Part shown: positions 25,501 to 38,974 of the stretch, piece by piece
Position numbering within the stretch: position 1 is the stretch's first letter
Layout of the letters: every line of letters begins with the position of its first letter
DNA from: Mesaphorura yosii
Taxonomy: Eukaryota > Arthropoda > Collembola > Poduromorpha > Tullbergiidae
Direction: 5' to 3'
Assembly: GCA_009869945.1 (NCBI GenBank)
Contig: WIXG01000100.1
Span: 124,001-188,000 of the forward strand
DNA: 64,000 nucleotides
Notes under the pieces: model-generated
Database searches by the model: none
Told to the model about the DNA's origin: nothing
What the model saw: the letters and a program-made list of their open reading frames with translations, nothing else
Program-made: the position numbers and the translations under genes

Positions 25501-28500
25501 TGCGTCGAAGCTTTCGGCAGAATCGCGCGCCATTCATTCCAGAATCCACAACGCCTTTGTCCTGTCCAGCAGACAGGCCTCTTTCACCATTAGCACGCAG
25601 TTATTTACAATCTAGTTATTAAAAAAGAGCAAAATGTGCTCACATAAACCATATTTTCTCTGTAAAGAAAAAAATCGGGGTTTGCCAAAATATGAACCTA
25701 TGCCACTTTTTTACTTTTTCTTTCTTGGCAAAGTTTCATTTCTGCTCAACGTTCTTCATTTCAACGCTGACGGCGCAGAGAAAGGAAAGGATCATGCACG
25801 CAGAGCAGTTCGAAAAGGGCAGTGGCACTGAATGCGATTTCATTCAGCGGGTGCTTTCTCCATATGATTTGCGCTGCTTCTTCTTCCTCTTCTTCATGCG
25901 TTGGTGCTCATTCATCCTCAAGCGACATGCGGTTTCCCAACTGATGCACTGCAAAGTAGCGTAGCACAGCGGCTGTTTGCGGAGCGAGACTGCCTGCGCA
26001 AAAACGCAGAGCGTTTGCTCGCGGACTGAACTATTGACCAGCAAAGAGAAAAATGTCCGTCAGTTCTAATAGCCCGAGATCCACGAAGAAGAGAATGCGC
26101 CCAAGCAGAATGCAGGCTAATGTGCCTCTCTCCTCGGTCCCTTGATGTGCCTGAATTCGCTGCTATTGACTTTGGTGGTCCGCCTTCCTGGACTCTGCCG
26201 AGAATCCCATCGCTTGCCGGGGCTAAGTGAAGAGACAGTATCAACTCAGAGGCTAGTAAACAAGTTTTCCTATCTACCATTTGATCGAATGTGTGCAACA
26301 TGCTCGAATAAAGTGTATTTTACAATTTTGAGACTTTTAATTTGTTTGTTCATTGATGTATAATTTTTATTCGAATTTTATGACTTCCAAACTTCTACTT
26401 TTATTGGTTTCCCATTTCCTGACTTTAACTGTGGCAACTTTTTTCGGGTATCTTGCACGATGCCTGCACTTTGCCTTTGCGAAACACTCTTAAATCATTT
26501 CTTCTCAAACCATTTGAATGAATTTTGCGTTGTGAAAGAGTTTGCTGGCTCATTTTAGAGTGAACCCATGTAGCAGTTAGTTTGACGAGGCAGGTCAACC
26601 GGAAATGAAGGTTTGTGTCGACAGACAGGCATCAGTAGAATGGATGACGCGTTACGAGTTTATTGCATGTGCACTCTGGCCGTACCACTTCAAGCCTGAA
26701 ATTGATTTAAATCCATCCGATTTTGTTTCACTCCATTTTGCACTGTTTGGCATTGTACGCAGTATGCATCGTGAGAGAGGAACCCATTAAACACACTGCG
26801 TAGTCACATTCAAACTGGAGTTTTTACTAATCAGCTTATCAAAAATGTTTCCGACTTTCATTTAGCGAGAGCGAACTGAACTCCGGTGCTCCGCTCCTGC
26901 CGGTTGGCTCGTTGCAGAAATGATAATGACATTATTCATGGTTAATAACCTTAATACCAGTGCAATATTGACAGTGCTCAAAGTAGTCGTCATTGGAATG
27001 ACAATTCTCGTCATTTTCCCGTATTCGTCTGTCACCCGTACATTTCCTGGAACAAATCTTCTTCCCCTTTCAACTTTCTGCTTCCTCTGCTGCCGCCGCT
27101 CTTGATTCCTGCCTACTCTGCTCGCTTCTCGGTCGCGAACAATGTAATAATGAAATGTAAGCATGCAATGGGGATTACGTATCTGTACCATCTACCATCA
27201 GAAAGTTTTGTATGCTCGTCGCATTAATGTATTAATACACTGTAAAAGTCTGCTGCCACTTCTTGCGAGTAAAGTCTCCGTCTCGTCTAGAATGAAAAGG
27301 AGAAAAAAGTGAAAGAGGAAGAAATTGCAATCTCGGGCGATGCTACTAATAAAAATACACCGGAAGATTTTCAGGAGTCGAATTCCTATCAAGATCAGTC
27401 GGTCCGCGTCGTCGGAAAATTTCACTTTTTATATCTCTGTGGCTGCCGCTAGTTCACTGAGCATCGCATATTATTTGTCAAGTCGGTTCGTACAACGGAG
27501 CGACATACAACGTAGATAAGAGCGTGGGCTTACGCACTTTCAATCAGGTTCAGTTTTCTTTCCCCATTCCAATTTCACAATGGAACGACGACTAAAAATC
27601 ATTCAGTTCAAGTATGCAAGAAACATTAGCTTCTGAATACCGATGGAAATGGAAATCTGGGGAGATGGTTTATGGGTTATAAATATGAGGAGATTTATGC
27701 ATTTTCGTGTTCATAACTCTTCCTCAACAAAAAGGGCGCAATCGACATTCACTTGACTTCTTTCTTGCCTCCGCACCGGCTTTCCAACCGAACTTCGCCA
27801 TGTGCTGGCACGCTCGTCGTTTGCGTTGCGGTTCGCAGTGACATTCAATTTATTTAATTGATATGTTCGCTCGCTCCTGCCACCACATACTGCGCGCTAA
27901 GCATTACAAGTACAAATCGGTTCGCGTCCCTCGAAATAAATCTCGAGCATTGTTCTTTCAGCGGAGCGTTCGACGGGCCGTCCGCCAGAGGATAGGTTCT
28001 CGATTTGGAGAGTTTGTTCAACACGAAAATGGCATTTAAGTAATGAAGCAGCCCGGGCTCCGATGCCTTGCAGTGCAACGCAATGCGGGGATTTTATGCG
28101 TTGAAATTACACGGAAATGAATTTGAATGTCTTGTCACAAACGACTGACTGGTACGACGGCGACACGATATTGATGGCAATGACAAGAGCATGAAAATTG
28201 CTGTGACAGTATTGATTATTGAACAAACGACGAGCGGGCCCACACGCCATTATTTCCATGAAACAAGATCATGGCTGGAATCCCCAAACACAATGTCAAG
28301 TGCACAAGCCAGTCAAGTTAATATATTTTCTATTTTGATGTTTCCTTTTGTTTGTTGATGAAAAAGTCACAAGAGTCACAAAAATGCGTTTCAAAATTGA
28401 CTTGTGCTGCTCTTCCTCGCCCTCTGCACCTAGCGTCGCTCTGCCTGTCTGCGTTGTGCGTGCACGGAGCAGCCCCGAGTAAGGAAATATATCGAACAAT

Positions 28501-28801
28501 TTGTTTTCTCTTTTCATCTTCCGTTTTTAAATAAATAGAAATAAATATTTCTTGTGTGTGCGTGTAATATGAATACACCACGTATAATAACATTTCTTGG
28601 AGGTTCCTCAAGTTTAAGTAGATCGATATTTCTTCTTTTCCCACGAATTTCTTATATTTACAAGATATCGAGGTAAACGCGAACGGCGCGGAACGCACAC
28701 GAGCACCGTATGTGGGTGTGCGTGTGGTGATGGTGCGGTGGTCGTATGAAAGAGGCTGAAACGAGATGCATTCGAGTTCATTCGTATCATGCAGTGTTGT
28801 C

Positions 28802-28828
28802 TGCATGCGTGCGCGCGTACGCGTACGC
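28802..28828. repeat. 27-base strictly alternating purine-pyrimidine tract
   Basis: From TGCATGCGTGCG through GCGTACGC every step alternates pyrimidine and purine, and the tract is rich in CG and GT steps. Such tracts can adopt left-handed Z-DNA under supercoiling. It sits in a locally CpG-rich patch (about 28680-29060), which might mark a promoter, although no transcript structure could be read there. Confidence 0.6.
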
Positions 28829-31676
28829 TGGCAGCAGCCCTGAGCTAGGGCTCATGTCGGCCGAGGCGGACACTGACATGACTGCCCCAGTCGCAGTCGC
28901 TCGCAGCTCGCGTGGCTTCATGGCGCATTGTAGGTGCTCAATACTTTCATTTTGTCTGGAGGGTGGAGGCGACAATATGCTACCGTTGCCGCCGCTGCTA
29001 CTGTTGCTGCTCCTGCATCTTTCTCGTTGCGTTGTGTGTCCTATATCAGTGTAAGTGGAAGGAGTTTGCTCCACGCGATGCGAGAAGTGCTACACAATAA
29101 CGACACTGTCATGTGATTGATTGATTTCAGTTCTACCACGAAAGAAAAAATACAAGACGAACTTTCTGCCAGCGATCTACTGGAGGCTGGAGCACATTAT
29201 CGTGCTCTGCGCCGTCTACGTACGTGCCTGACACGATGCGTTTCCACTTTCCATTAAGAAACTACCAGCCAAGCAACGTCGCGTGGCTTGGCTCGCGATG
29301 TGCGCGGTGAACGAGATACTTTTCTCCGTCGCGCTCCGTGCTGCACTCTTAATGCATTTACTCGCAAGGAATTGTTTAGTAATTGTTGAAAATGTATTCA
29401 GAAAAGGCATTAAGCCCCGTCGCCGTCACCATTTCTCGAGTATTTGACATTTAAATTTTGTTGTGCAACACGAATATTAAAAATGAAATGCATAAGTGTT
29501 TCCACTTTCTCGCTTCCCGGAAAAAATGAATAAAAAGCGCGCAAGACACTGCTGCCGGGAAGAATCAAAACGTCAATCTTCCTTACTTCTGGAATACAAA
29601 ATTTTGACATTACTTACCGTATCCATGAGACGGTCTGGCGCAAGACCGAGACCGTTATTCATTAGTAAAGCCCGGGCGCTGTCATTCACATTACCGTAAT
29701 TGTATCTCAAGCAGCAGGGACTCGAACGCTGAAGCTGCCATTTTTGTTCTGCTCTTATTCTTGCTTCATGTTAACCATCTTCATTCCCTTCATTCACGTT
29801 TTTTGATAGATTGCCTTCTTCCGACCTCGCCAATGTCCTGCCAGTTCTTGAGCCAATCTTCCTCGTCAAAATGACTCGAAACGCAATTTATCCAGTCTAA
29901 AACCCCAGTCGACATTTGCTTCTGAATCAAATTTCAGTCTGTCCCGATGATGGCGTGTTTGAAATGCATTTTATTATGACGAACTGGTTTCATTATGACG
30001 GCTGCAGTGCTCCTTCGTTGAAATCCACCTCGCACTCCGGAACATACAAAACAATGTGGAGATTCTGGCACAGTTTGCATTAGAAAGGACATTACAAATT
30101 AGAATTCCTGTACCCATTTTCGCAGTGCAGCATCTTTCACTTCCCAGTCCACCAAGAAGAGCCCTGACTTGTTCTGAATGAGTAGCAATTCTAACTGTGC
30201 ATGTAAGGTTGTAAACGTAGTTGGAGTTCGAGATCGACTTGGTCTCCTATTTCAGTTTCAAGCTGAACCTCAGCCACCAAAAGTAGAAGGGCCTGAAGAG
30301 TTCCACAACACAGAGAGACAAAAGCGAGCGAGCAAAATCCGAAATCCTCGCTCCTTGCTTTGGATATTAGCATTCATTCCCTGCGTACTGTGAAGTTCTT
30401 TGCAACATGGACGTTGAGTATGAAAATAGAAATGGAAACACAGTTCAAATTGCAAGTCGTCTGTGCCGCTCCATCATTTCGCCATTTGCCATTTGCAAAC
30501 TACAAAGTTTGGACATTCTGCGCTATTTTACATAAAGCTGCAGCCATGAATGCGAAATACTCACGCACAATTTTCAATTCTCTGCCCAGGGCCCTCCATT
30601 CACGATGTCATTCTGGTTGCCGCTGCTGCTGCTCTGCCCCACTCGCACACGGCTTTAAATGGATTCAATAAACTAGTATATTACTGCCTGAAGTGTATTA
30701 CGGTCACATAACTCATGTTTCAATGTGAACGGCCAAACTTGAATCACAATAGCATTATTCATCGTCTCTGGTAATTCCACATACAAAATTCAGCCAAGAC
30801 TCATCAGAATTAATGCGTTGCAGTAATTGTAATAATGGCTAATAGGCTCGAGATACGAATCGAAAAATACGCTTCCGAATGAAAGTATCTGCCGCTCGTA
30901 CGCTATGAGCGGGTTCAGAAAGGATTCAATTGTTAAAATGGATTTATAGTTTCCACGCATGGCAGTATCAAAAAACGACACAGCGCTCAGTGCGGGCGAG
31001 CCGCCACAGAGCAGCAGAGTTCAAAATTCTGCAAATTGTATAATGCATTTGTGCTAATATGATTACCAACGTCCTCGAGTTCCCAACCAGCTCAGTCCCG
31101 ACTGCCTGCCTCAAAAACTCCACTTCACTAATAAATTATTCTATTTGCTTTGCGATTCTCTTTGGCCATTGTTATTGCCGTCGGCTATTATGCAGTCGGA
31201 TGAATAGAAATGAAAAAAAATGCAGCGAAAGTTGAAAAATGAAGCGGAGACAGATTTTATTTGTTATTTGTCAAGAAAAGATCACTGCAGTATATTTCCT
31301 GAGCTTTGTTTCGCTTTTGCATCTTTCGTTAAGCAAAGAAAGTCGGTGTAGGCATTAAATAATGAGGTCAGCATGTCTCATTGTTTGCGAAAATTAAAGT
31401 GCTATTAAACTTGGAGGCGTTTTGAAATCCAAGCCTTTTTTATCTACCAATCTAAAGGCTAATGCTACAGCAAAATAATTACAGGGGCGCAATTTAAAGG
31501 ACATGCAATATTAATTCGACGGGCATGCGAAATTCATTTCTGCCGCAGTTAATAGCTCCGTATGCCAACTTTTTTTGACCACCATTTACATTCAAATGAT
31601 TATGCAAAATTCATAAATCAACATCCACATGATTTTTCAATGCTTTTTAAAATATCTTAATAAAACAGACCACAAA
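28829..31676. other. About 2.8 kb with no recognisable gene
   Basis: No supported coding structure. At 29631-29648 there is a small perfect hairpin (CGGTCT, 6-base loop, AGACCG) beside a minus-strand GTAAGT at 29610-29615. The short open stretch next to that donor is unrecognised and lacks a good acceptor, so no exon is called. Confidence 0.45.
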
Positions 31677-32060
31677 TTACGAAATGCTTAAGGCAGGGGC
31701 TGACTTGGCAGGCCTTCCACGCTTCCTTTTCATTCCAATTGGAATATTTTTAGCCTCTGGTCTTAATTGAATAAGTTTATTCTTTACAGCCAGGCTGAAA
31801 ATGTGCTTGCAAAGGTAGATATTTATCAAATCCGGCCAGGTGCATGTTGAGGAAAGCCAATTGTCGTTCACAAATTCCATTAGCCACAACCGCGATATTC
31901 CTTGCATGTATATATCAAAAGATTTCTACTTTGTGTTTCACTAGTACTTCGTGATGTCAGTTTCCTTTAAGTTAGGCTGCTTAGATGCCGAAACGAAGTA
32001 GTAGGTCTTGTTATTGTGAGTGCGGAAGTTCACATCAGATTCTGCCTCGATCCAATTCCT
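31677..32060 (-). pseudogene. Decayed C-terminal (SWIM-finger) fragment of a Mutator-like transposase
   Basis: A single minus-strand frame reads, in order, NNKTYYFVSASKQPN near 32000, KSFDIYMQGISRLW, DNWLSSTCTWPDLIN, LCKHIFSLAVKNKLI, AKNIPIGMKRKRGRPAKSAP and a stop at 31677-31679. This is the layout of the C-terminal end of animal Mutator-like transposases: a SWIM zinc finger (C-x-C...C-x-H) followed by a basic AT-hook-like KRKRGRP tail. Three in-frame stops occur at 31941-31943, 31938-31940 and 31926-31928. The second SWIM cysteine is TGG (Trp) at 31836-31838, one base from a Cys codon. CKH lies at 31803-31811. The catalytic DDE core is absent upstream on this strand, so only the tail survives. 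It cannot be the missing end of the fragment at 1.4-2.1 kb because the order along the minus strand is wrong. Confidence 0.7.
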
Positions 32061-35000
32061 TGCTTTTGTTTTATAATGAAAGAGTCGAAGCAAGTTACGT
32101 GTGGCACAGGGCACAGAAGCTGTACTCGCGCAATGAGAGAACTTAATGTCGGATCTGAAGAGGTTGGTGGATGTGGCTCAGGAATTGATACACAACTAAA
32201 GAATCGGAATACGGAGACTGGTTGACTTTAACTGGACATTCCGTGCTGACTTTATTGCACTAAACTACGACTACGACAATGACAATGACAACTCTACGAG
32301 TATTCAGTTTTTTGTCATTTTTACTTCTGGAAGATTACAGTGGAGTGCAATGCAGTGCTGAGCACAGAAAACAGTCAAGGAGCAGTAGACGTGGAAGGGG
32401 ATAAGAAGTAAGAAGTGCAGTTGGGACGAATCTGACCAAACACACGCACCGTGCATGTTGAAGAACCAAATGTAAAAAAGGGGAACTAAAATTAGATTAC
32501 AAATGAATTACTAACCATTTAGAATTCCACGACCCAGCAGCCAGCCAGACAGCATAAAGCAGTGCGGGCCTCACTGAGAAAAACTTCTTAAGGTGTCAGG
32601 CATGAAGTCAGTCGTCGAGAGGCCAGACATTTCATACTTCAGAGGCACGAAAAGTCGCCTGTCGTCTCAAATACTGTGCAGTGCATCCACGCAACATTCC
32701 CCAATTTACTCTGCACACAGAGTCTGAAATGTGTATAATTATATGTGCTTTAAAGTGGAAGTAAATGGATAATGACAGTACTGGGCGCAGTTCCTCTAGC
32801 TGGGGCGGCTTCCGCGCACCGTACAAAGACGGCATTTGAGACCTGGCGGAGGCAGAAGCAACGGCGACGAAGACGGAAAACGGGAGGAAAAACGGAGAAA
32901 ACAGAGCCTCGGTTTTTATGCATAAGTCGATGTATTTTTAATGTGCGTAAGAAGATTCCTCTTAATATAATCACATGCAGCGCAGAAGGAAGACGGCGGC
33001 TGAATCTCTTCTCCAACAACCAATTATTAGAAGTATTACAATTTGAGCAATTCCATTTCAGACGCAAATACGTTGTGTTGTTTCCCGCACGAGCACGCAC
33101 TTAACGACTTCGAGGAAAAATCCGTGCAGTCGTCAGGCGAGGATAACGGGAGCTCTCGTTTCTCAGAATTGAAACCTTACCTCCTGAGTTGGCGTCTTCT
33201 CGTTTCTTCGTCGCGTTCGCTTAAGCTGGAGATGATGATATGAATGTTTAAAGTGATACCAGTCGGATGAATACTTAAGAACTCGTAAGAATAATAGCGA
33301 GTAATGGAAGAAATGTGGAACAATGTTGCTTTGCTGCCTTGTGGCGTGGCATTCCATAAAGAACGAATCGTGAATAGCATCGCTCATGATTTTATCTTGG
33401 CACAAAATGAGGCATATCTTTGTCACAAATGATAAGAGTGCCAAAAATAACGTATTCGGCCCAAATAACTGAAATGACAATTATTTCAAGATGGACCACT
33501 CTCGCTTTGGCTTTTAAAACGTCCTTATTCGTTTAGCTTCTAAGAAGCGTGGAATTTTTTCGGTGTTTGACATTCATATTTATTATGGGCGCGCGATTCC
33601 AGCGCAAATGCAGCGCATTGCTCAATTTCTTGCATTGTTAGCGTATTAGGCTCTCAAGTATCAACCACTTCTCCACAACTATCAGAATACAAGTAAAACA
33701 CGGTTACAAAATAGCAATACCAAATGCAGGAAAGAGGAGAATGAGACGGATTCCGAGTCTTTTATGATGCACTTGAAACTTGTGTAGCGAGTGACGGCGC
33801 TTCGTCCATCCGTTTGTTTGGATTAATTTCATTAATTTTGGTCGATTTTTCGAACCAACGTACGTTTTACTCATGCAAACGTGTGCTGGCGGGCCAGCGA
33901 ACTTTCGTGTCTTGACACGGTCGATTCTGTTTTGGCGCTGGCTGCTCAGAAGGAAATTCGAGGACAAAGTACGACGAAGGGTTAAACACGTACAACTTTT
34001 TCACATCGGTACTGGATCATCAATAAGTCCCGGAAAGCAGTCTGCTTCCTCAGCCTCTCGTCTACTCTTCCTGAAAAGAGCGATTCTTGACTTTTTAATA
34101 CGACTTGTCTCGTAAACTCAATTGAAAAATATCTTTGCCTTCTTGAAGACTGGAAAACTTTGGATCAGATATGTTTTCTTTTTCAGGCTCAAGAGTAACA
34201 AAAATAGAGAACTTACTTCCACTTCCACGCTAGCGCAATGCAGAGCAGTGCAATGTTCTGAGACTCTTTTCAAGAAACTGTTCGACTCCATTCAATAACT
34301 CATACTAACAACGCGCGAGGACAGGTTATTGCATCTCGTGCCATGCCATTATGGTTTTCGGGAGAGCCCGCACAATACGTGCTCGTATTTTGGGACTGTC
34401 TTGACATGTCGGCGTAATAACGCTCAACTGCTCGAAACGGCGTGCGGCGACGGCGAACGCAAAAGATGCCTGCAAGATTACAAGAACTGTGTGAATGGTT
34501 TGAGATTCGCCGCGAAAGCGAAAAATTTAGATCTTCATAATGCGGCCGTAATATCTCGCGGGTAATCTTTCTCATTATGTGCGGTATGAAAGTCTTCACG
34601 ACTCGACGACTGAGAGACCAAATCTTCATCTCATTCATGATCACGATCAGGAAATATGAAGCCGTTGGCGAGCAGGAAGACTCGACCTGGAAACCAGCAT
34701 AGCATACATAACCTTTGTCTTTACTCCCACATACAGCCCGGCGGCTCTTCTGTTTGCAAATGTTTGAATTAGGAGAAGGTTTATTACAGTTTGATCTGCT
34801 TTGGTGTCAATCAAAGCAGAACTGAAAAACGGCCTGCGGGTCCAGACACAACGTAATTTCAAAGTCTAGCTCTAGCATAGTTTACGTGCTTACGTGGTGC
34901 TTTTCCAGGAATGGAATTTAATACAGCCAGTTCAAATATCAAGGGCAGGTGAAAGATTTATCTTTGCACCGTCCCATCTGGAAGAGGGGAGCGCCTACGA

Positions 35001-38000
35001 ACGTCCTACTAACACTACTTGTGAAAGATCAATTGGGATCAAATTCTCTAGTCCGAACAAAAACGAAGTCCGAAGTTCTTCTGGGCGAAGTTCAGAAGTC
35101 AATAAAGTTGAATGGTTCGTACAATTTTGTAGACGCTTCGAATTTGATTCGAAATTCGAGATTTTCTGTGGCGAACTTAACACGCCAACTCCAACTCGTT
35201 TCATAATCATTAGTCAGGTGTCATTTTCTCCATGCAATTCTGCTTTCACATTGCTCCGCTTGTGCTTGGGACAGCAGTCTCCTCGTTCGCAATGTGCCAT
35301 ACAAATGCATACGCATATAAGTCAATACACGATGAGGTATGGTATACGGCGTGTTTGAATGGGTCGATCTGCATTATAAATATCTCACGTCAAAACCGTT
35401 CAACATCAATTAATGCTCTTTCATGAACCCCGAATCCGGAATCCTCGTTCAGTTTCATTCATTCTCCAGCTGGTCAAGCGTACATGCAACCGAATTAGCA
35501 TCGTGTCAAGTTCATACAATTCAAATCCCATGCTTCAACCGGGTCGAGACTGCGTGGTTGCATGGTTGGCTGCCTCTCATTCGAGTACAACGCAGTCTGA
35601 CAACCAGGAAGGAGGGAAATGAGCGTATCGCACTTGTACAGACAGGACGAAGGGCGGTTTGGCATTTGGGCTCGGACGTGCTTGAACGTGCAACGAGCAA
35701 TTAATTAGAAGCACTTCTGAATCTGATGGAAATCAAACCCGCTGCCATTTCCACTGAATGTATGGAACGGACGTGGGCAGAGAATCACGGATCGTACGTA
35801 TTGTGAAGATACAAGTCGCGAACACCGACTGAGCGGACATATTAGATTAACATTTCAATCGTGTTTTGCACTTTTGCATGTTTTGGGGAACGCGGGCACC
35901 GAAACTCAGCACATCAATGTGATTTATTCATTCCATGAGAAAGCAGGGTTCTTCTCAATTACACCCAATTTCCAATAACCTCCAAATTCTTTCGTGGTAT
36001 TACTCGATCTCTTCGGTTACAATGGAATGCATAATTTGCAAAAATGGAAATAAGCAAATAATAGAAGCTCGGAGCTCTGTCTACAAACTCGGCACATGCG
36101 CTTTGGTGCAGAAACTCAGTTTTCATATTATTCAAGTCAATGTCAATGAACCTGAAATAAGATTCTCCTTTTCTTGCCATTTCTACGCACTTTTTTTGCA
36201 TGAATATGTTTTCTTTTTGCTTCTTGTATAAGATGTGAAAGCTGAAATCTGGCGAGCGTGCAGGGTAGTGAAATGAAGCCATGAGGAGCTGTGACCGACC
36301 GTGCGCTGAGGAAGGAAGGAAGAAGAAAGAGCAAAAGCAAGGCAGGAGATAGTCCTCGACTAAGGTCTAAGCATGATGCATTGCAATGCTAGTCAGTGAC
36401 TCACAACCGCGCACGGTATTAGTCGCATTTGAATAGTAACGTAACGGGGAAAGTGTTGGCAGTAAAATTTTGGTCGTTCATTCGTAACTTGTGAGGAACT
36501 ATGGATCATAGAACCGATATTATTATTGCTATTACTTACTTTACATGCTCGCCTGCGTACATCCTTGCATGGCTACACATGGCGTACCCAAATCTCCAGT
36601 CGCCTGACAATGGACCTGGGAAATGATTGCAACTCCAGCCTCAGCCGCCAGCCTCTCCACAGCGAATACTTTTTTTACTACAAGATTCACCCTTCACTAT
36701 TTACTTGTAAAAATGAACGGATGCTAGCAAGTTGCAAAAATGCTGCTCTGCCCTCGCGCGCGCCATAATAACAACTACATTTGGAGGTTCTTTTGCGACA
36801 AATACGAAATTTGATCGCTATATGTGTGGTCGGTTGTCGTGTAGCCGTTTCACCGCTTCAGTCGCAGACGCACGCACAAGAGCGGATAACAGAGCGAGCG
36901 GAGCGGACGTGTGCTGCTGATACTGACATATCAATATGAACAATAAATAATAGTGTCAGTTTGTATTATGCTTAAAACTCTTACTACATGGAATGTAGGA
37001 GATACAAAAAGTTTGCAAACTGGATGCTCCGAATACGCGACGACGCGACGAGGACAAAGTATTACTCTGACTCTTCTTTCTCCCTCGTCGCTCATTGCAG
37101 TGCGCCAAATCCGCCACAGTTGCTGTTGCTGTGAAGTCGTTGATGGGCGCCACAGTGCTCATGCCATACGACAACGCGGTTATGCGGCTCTGGCATTGCT
37201 ATTGCTAAGTGTGCTTGCAAACTTTTAACTGTTATGAGTTCACATTATAAACTTGCTGCCCTGCGAATGCGAATAAAGTCCTCGCCTGGACGCTTTCGCT
37301 CCACTTTCTCCATTGACCATGCCATTGCACAACATTGCATTACATGCCCGATACACAAACAAATGAATTTTTCGAGGAGACAAGTTGAGAGCAGAGCAAA
37401 AAAGTTCGATAAATTGTACTGGAAATACTATTACACAACGAGTCGGTCCTCTTCAGCCGCCCGTATCATGTGATGTATAAATATTTTACTCCAAACTTTT
37501 GTCTTGCTTCTGTCGAGAGTTGAGCCTGCCGCTTTGTGGACTTTCACTGAAGAGATTGTAAAATATGTAATATATTTTAAAAAGTCTGACAAGTTGTGTA
37601 AGCCTTCCTTTTGCGTGTGTGCATGTGAGTTCTTTTGATTAGATTAACTTGCACATTCTGTCGAGCCATATAAATTTAGTCTGTCGAGAATGAACACTGC
37701 TGCTCGCAGACTCGACGAAAGACAGCGACGGTCGTATTGCACGATGCACATCGTCGTGACGCGTTGCCAGTGCAATAAAACAAGCAACTTCTAGAACGCA
37801 TGTACTCAATTCATTAAACGCGGAAAGGAGGAGGACAACGCCAGAATGCCAGAATGCGAGCGTTAAAATATGAATCAGAACCCCGGCTGCACGAGAAACG
37901 GCACAGAATTGTTTTTTCAATGCTTGGCGTGGTTTACATTTGCTGTAGTTTACAAGTTTCACTTTTCTGACATAATATTTATGTTATTAAGTGTGTGTGC

Positions 38001-38476
38001 ACACGCGGACGGATGTCGGACCCGTTCAGTGTAAATTCCAATACATGCCAACTCCATAAGCCATTCGGGAGGGATTCTCCATCGCCACATGTTGGTTTTG
38101 GTGTTGGTGGCTGTGAACGATTTCCCGGTGGAGTGTATTTTTAAACAAGAAGAAAGGAAACATAGAACAATTATTGTGTCATGAGACCAGCCAAGCTTCT
38201 CATGACAAATTACACACATGTACGCTCGTATTTCTTCTTTGCTTCCTCATTACAGGCAGCACAAACTCGCTGGCAGCGCGAGAGAAAGTCAGGACTCGGG
38301 ACAGCAGCGTCGGTGGTGTTGGCTTTGCCGTTGTCGACTGGATATTATTATTATGCAAGCCAGCTGTAATAAATAAATACGTACAAGCACACATGACACT
38401 ATCGGATGAGGGAGCATAAATATCGCCGCCTACAATTTATAGGCAAAAGTTGAGCGTTGTTAGCGGAGAATCCATA

Positions 38477-38665
38477 ATGCGTTATTTTACGCGTAAAGGA
38501 GCCTGGGGCATCGTGGCACTAGTAATTGTTTTGGTTCATGAACTATGCGGAGCAAACAACAAAGCAAAACTTGGAAAGTCGAGGATTTTTTGTAAACTTT
38601 CGGCATTGACTTTCGGCGCAATAATGTCAGCGGCGTGTACTCTCAGGCGGCAGAGGAAAAGCTGA
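38477..38665 (+). CDS. Weak candidate: short ORF beginning with a signal-peptide-like sequence
   Basis: The ORF encodes 62 residues from an ATG at 38477. The N-terminus, RYFTRKGAWGIVALVIVLV then HELCGA, has a basic region, a hydrophobic core and a small-residue end, like a secretion signal. The rest is basic and unrecognised. It could be a small secreted peptide or a first exon (a weak GTAAAC donor lies near 38592), but a chance ORF is about as likely. There is no homology or promoter support. Confidence 0.15.
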   Translation: MRYFTRKGAWGIVALVIVLVHELCGANNKAKLGKSRIFCKLSALTFGAIMSAACTLRRQRKS

Positions 38666-38953
38666 AACTTATCCTTCAGCTAATAATTTATACATAAAAT
38701 GAAATGAAATGAAAAGGAGTTGTAGTATGCTGTAAAATATTAGCTCCATTTTAAACTCTCTCTGGGAAATGCTGCTGATCGTTGCTGCAGCTCCAGCGTC
38801 AGCGTCTGCTGTGTGTATTGTCATTTTGTGCTTCTCTCCACGAGAAAAGAGTTATGTTGGCGTTTAAAATCCTTCCAGTTAACTATGGCGTACAGTTGAC
38901 TGAATTCGTCTTCACAGCGCAGTGAGCTCAGCGTACAGTCGAGTTTTACCCCA

Positions 38954-38974
38954 CCACGACATAAATTGTCGTGG
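38954..38974. repeat. Short perfect inverted repeat (8-base stem, 5-base loop)
   Basis: CCACGACA, loop TAAAT, TGTCGTGG. This short cruciform/hairpin-capable sequence has no T-run or gene end beside it that would assign a function. Confidence 0.5.

Larger units (their letters stand above)
12308..28801. other. About 16.5 kb with no recognisable gene
   Basis: No frame on either strand shows a family motif, a start plus splice sites, or a chain of exons. Purine/pyrimidine-skewed low-complexity runs of GA or CT type are scattered through it (for example 14898-14930 and 22455-22490). The longest open stretches (22350-22832 plus, 22663-23127 minus) overlap each other in opposite strands and have no recognisable domain. 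The region could be intergenic or intronic. Confidence 0.5.

Noticed and set aside
29616-29700. Possible minus-strand exon ending at GTAAGT near 29615
   Set aside because: The open segment is short and unrecognised, and the only upstream AG has no pyrimidine tract. The local sequence is better described as a small hairpin.
29700-29745. tRNA-like TTCGAGTCC sequence on the minus strand
   Set aside because: No matching A box, anticodon arm or acceptor stem could be assembled around it.
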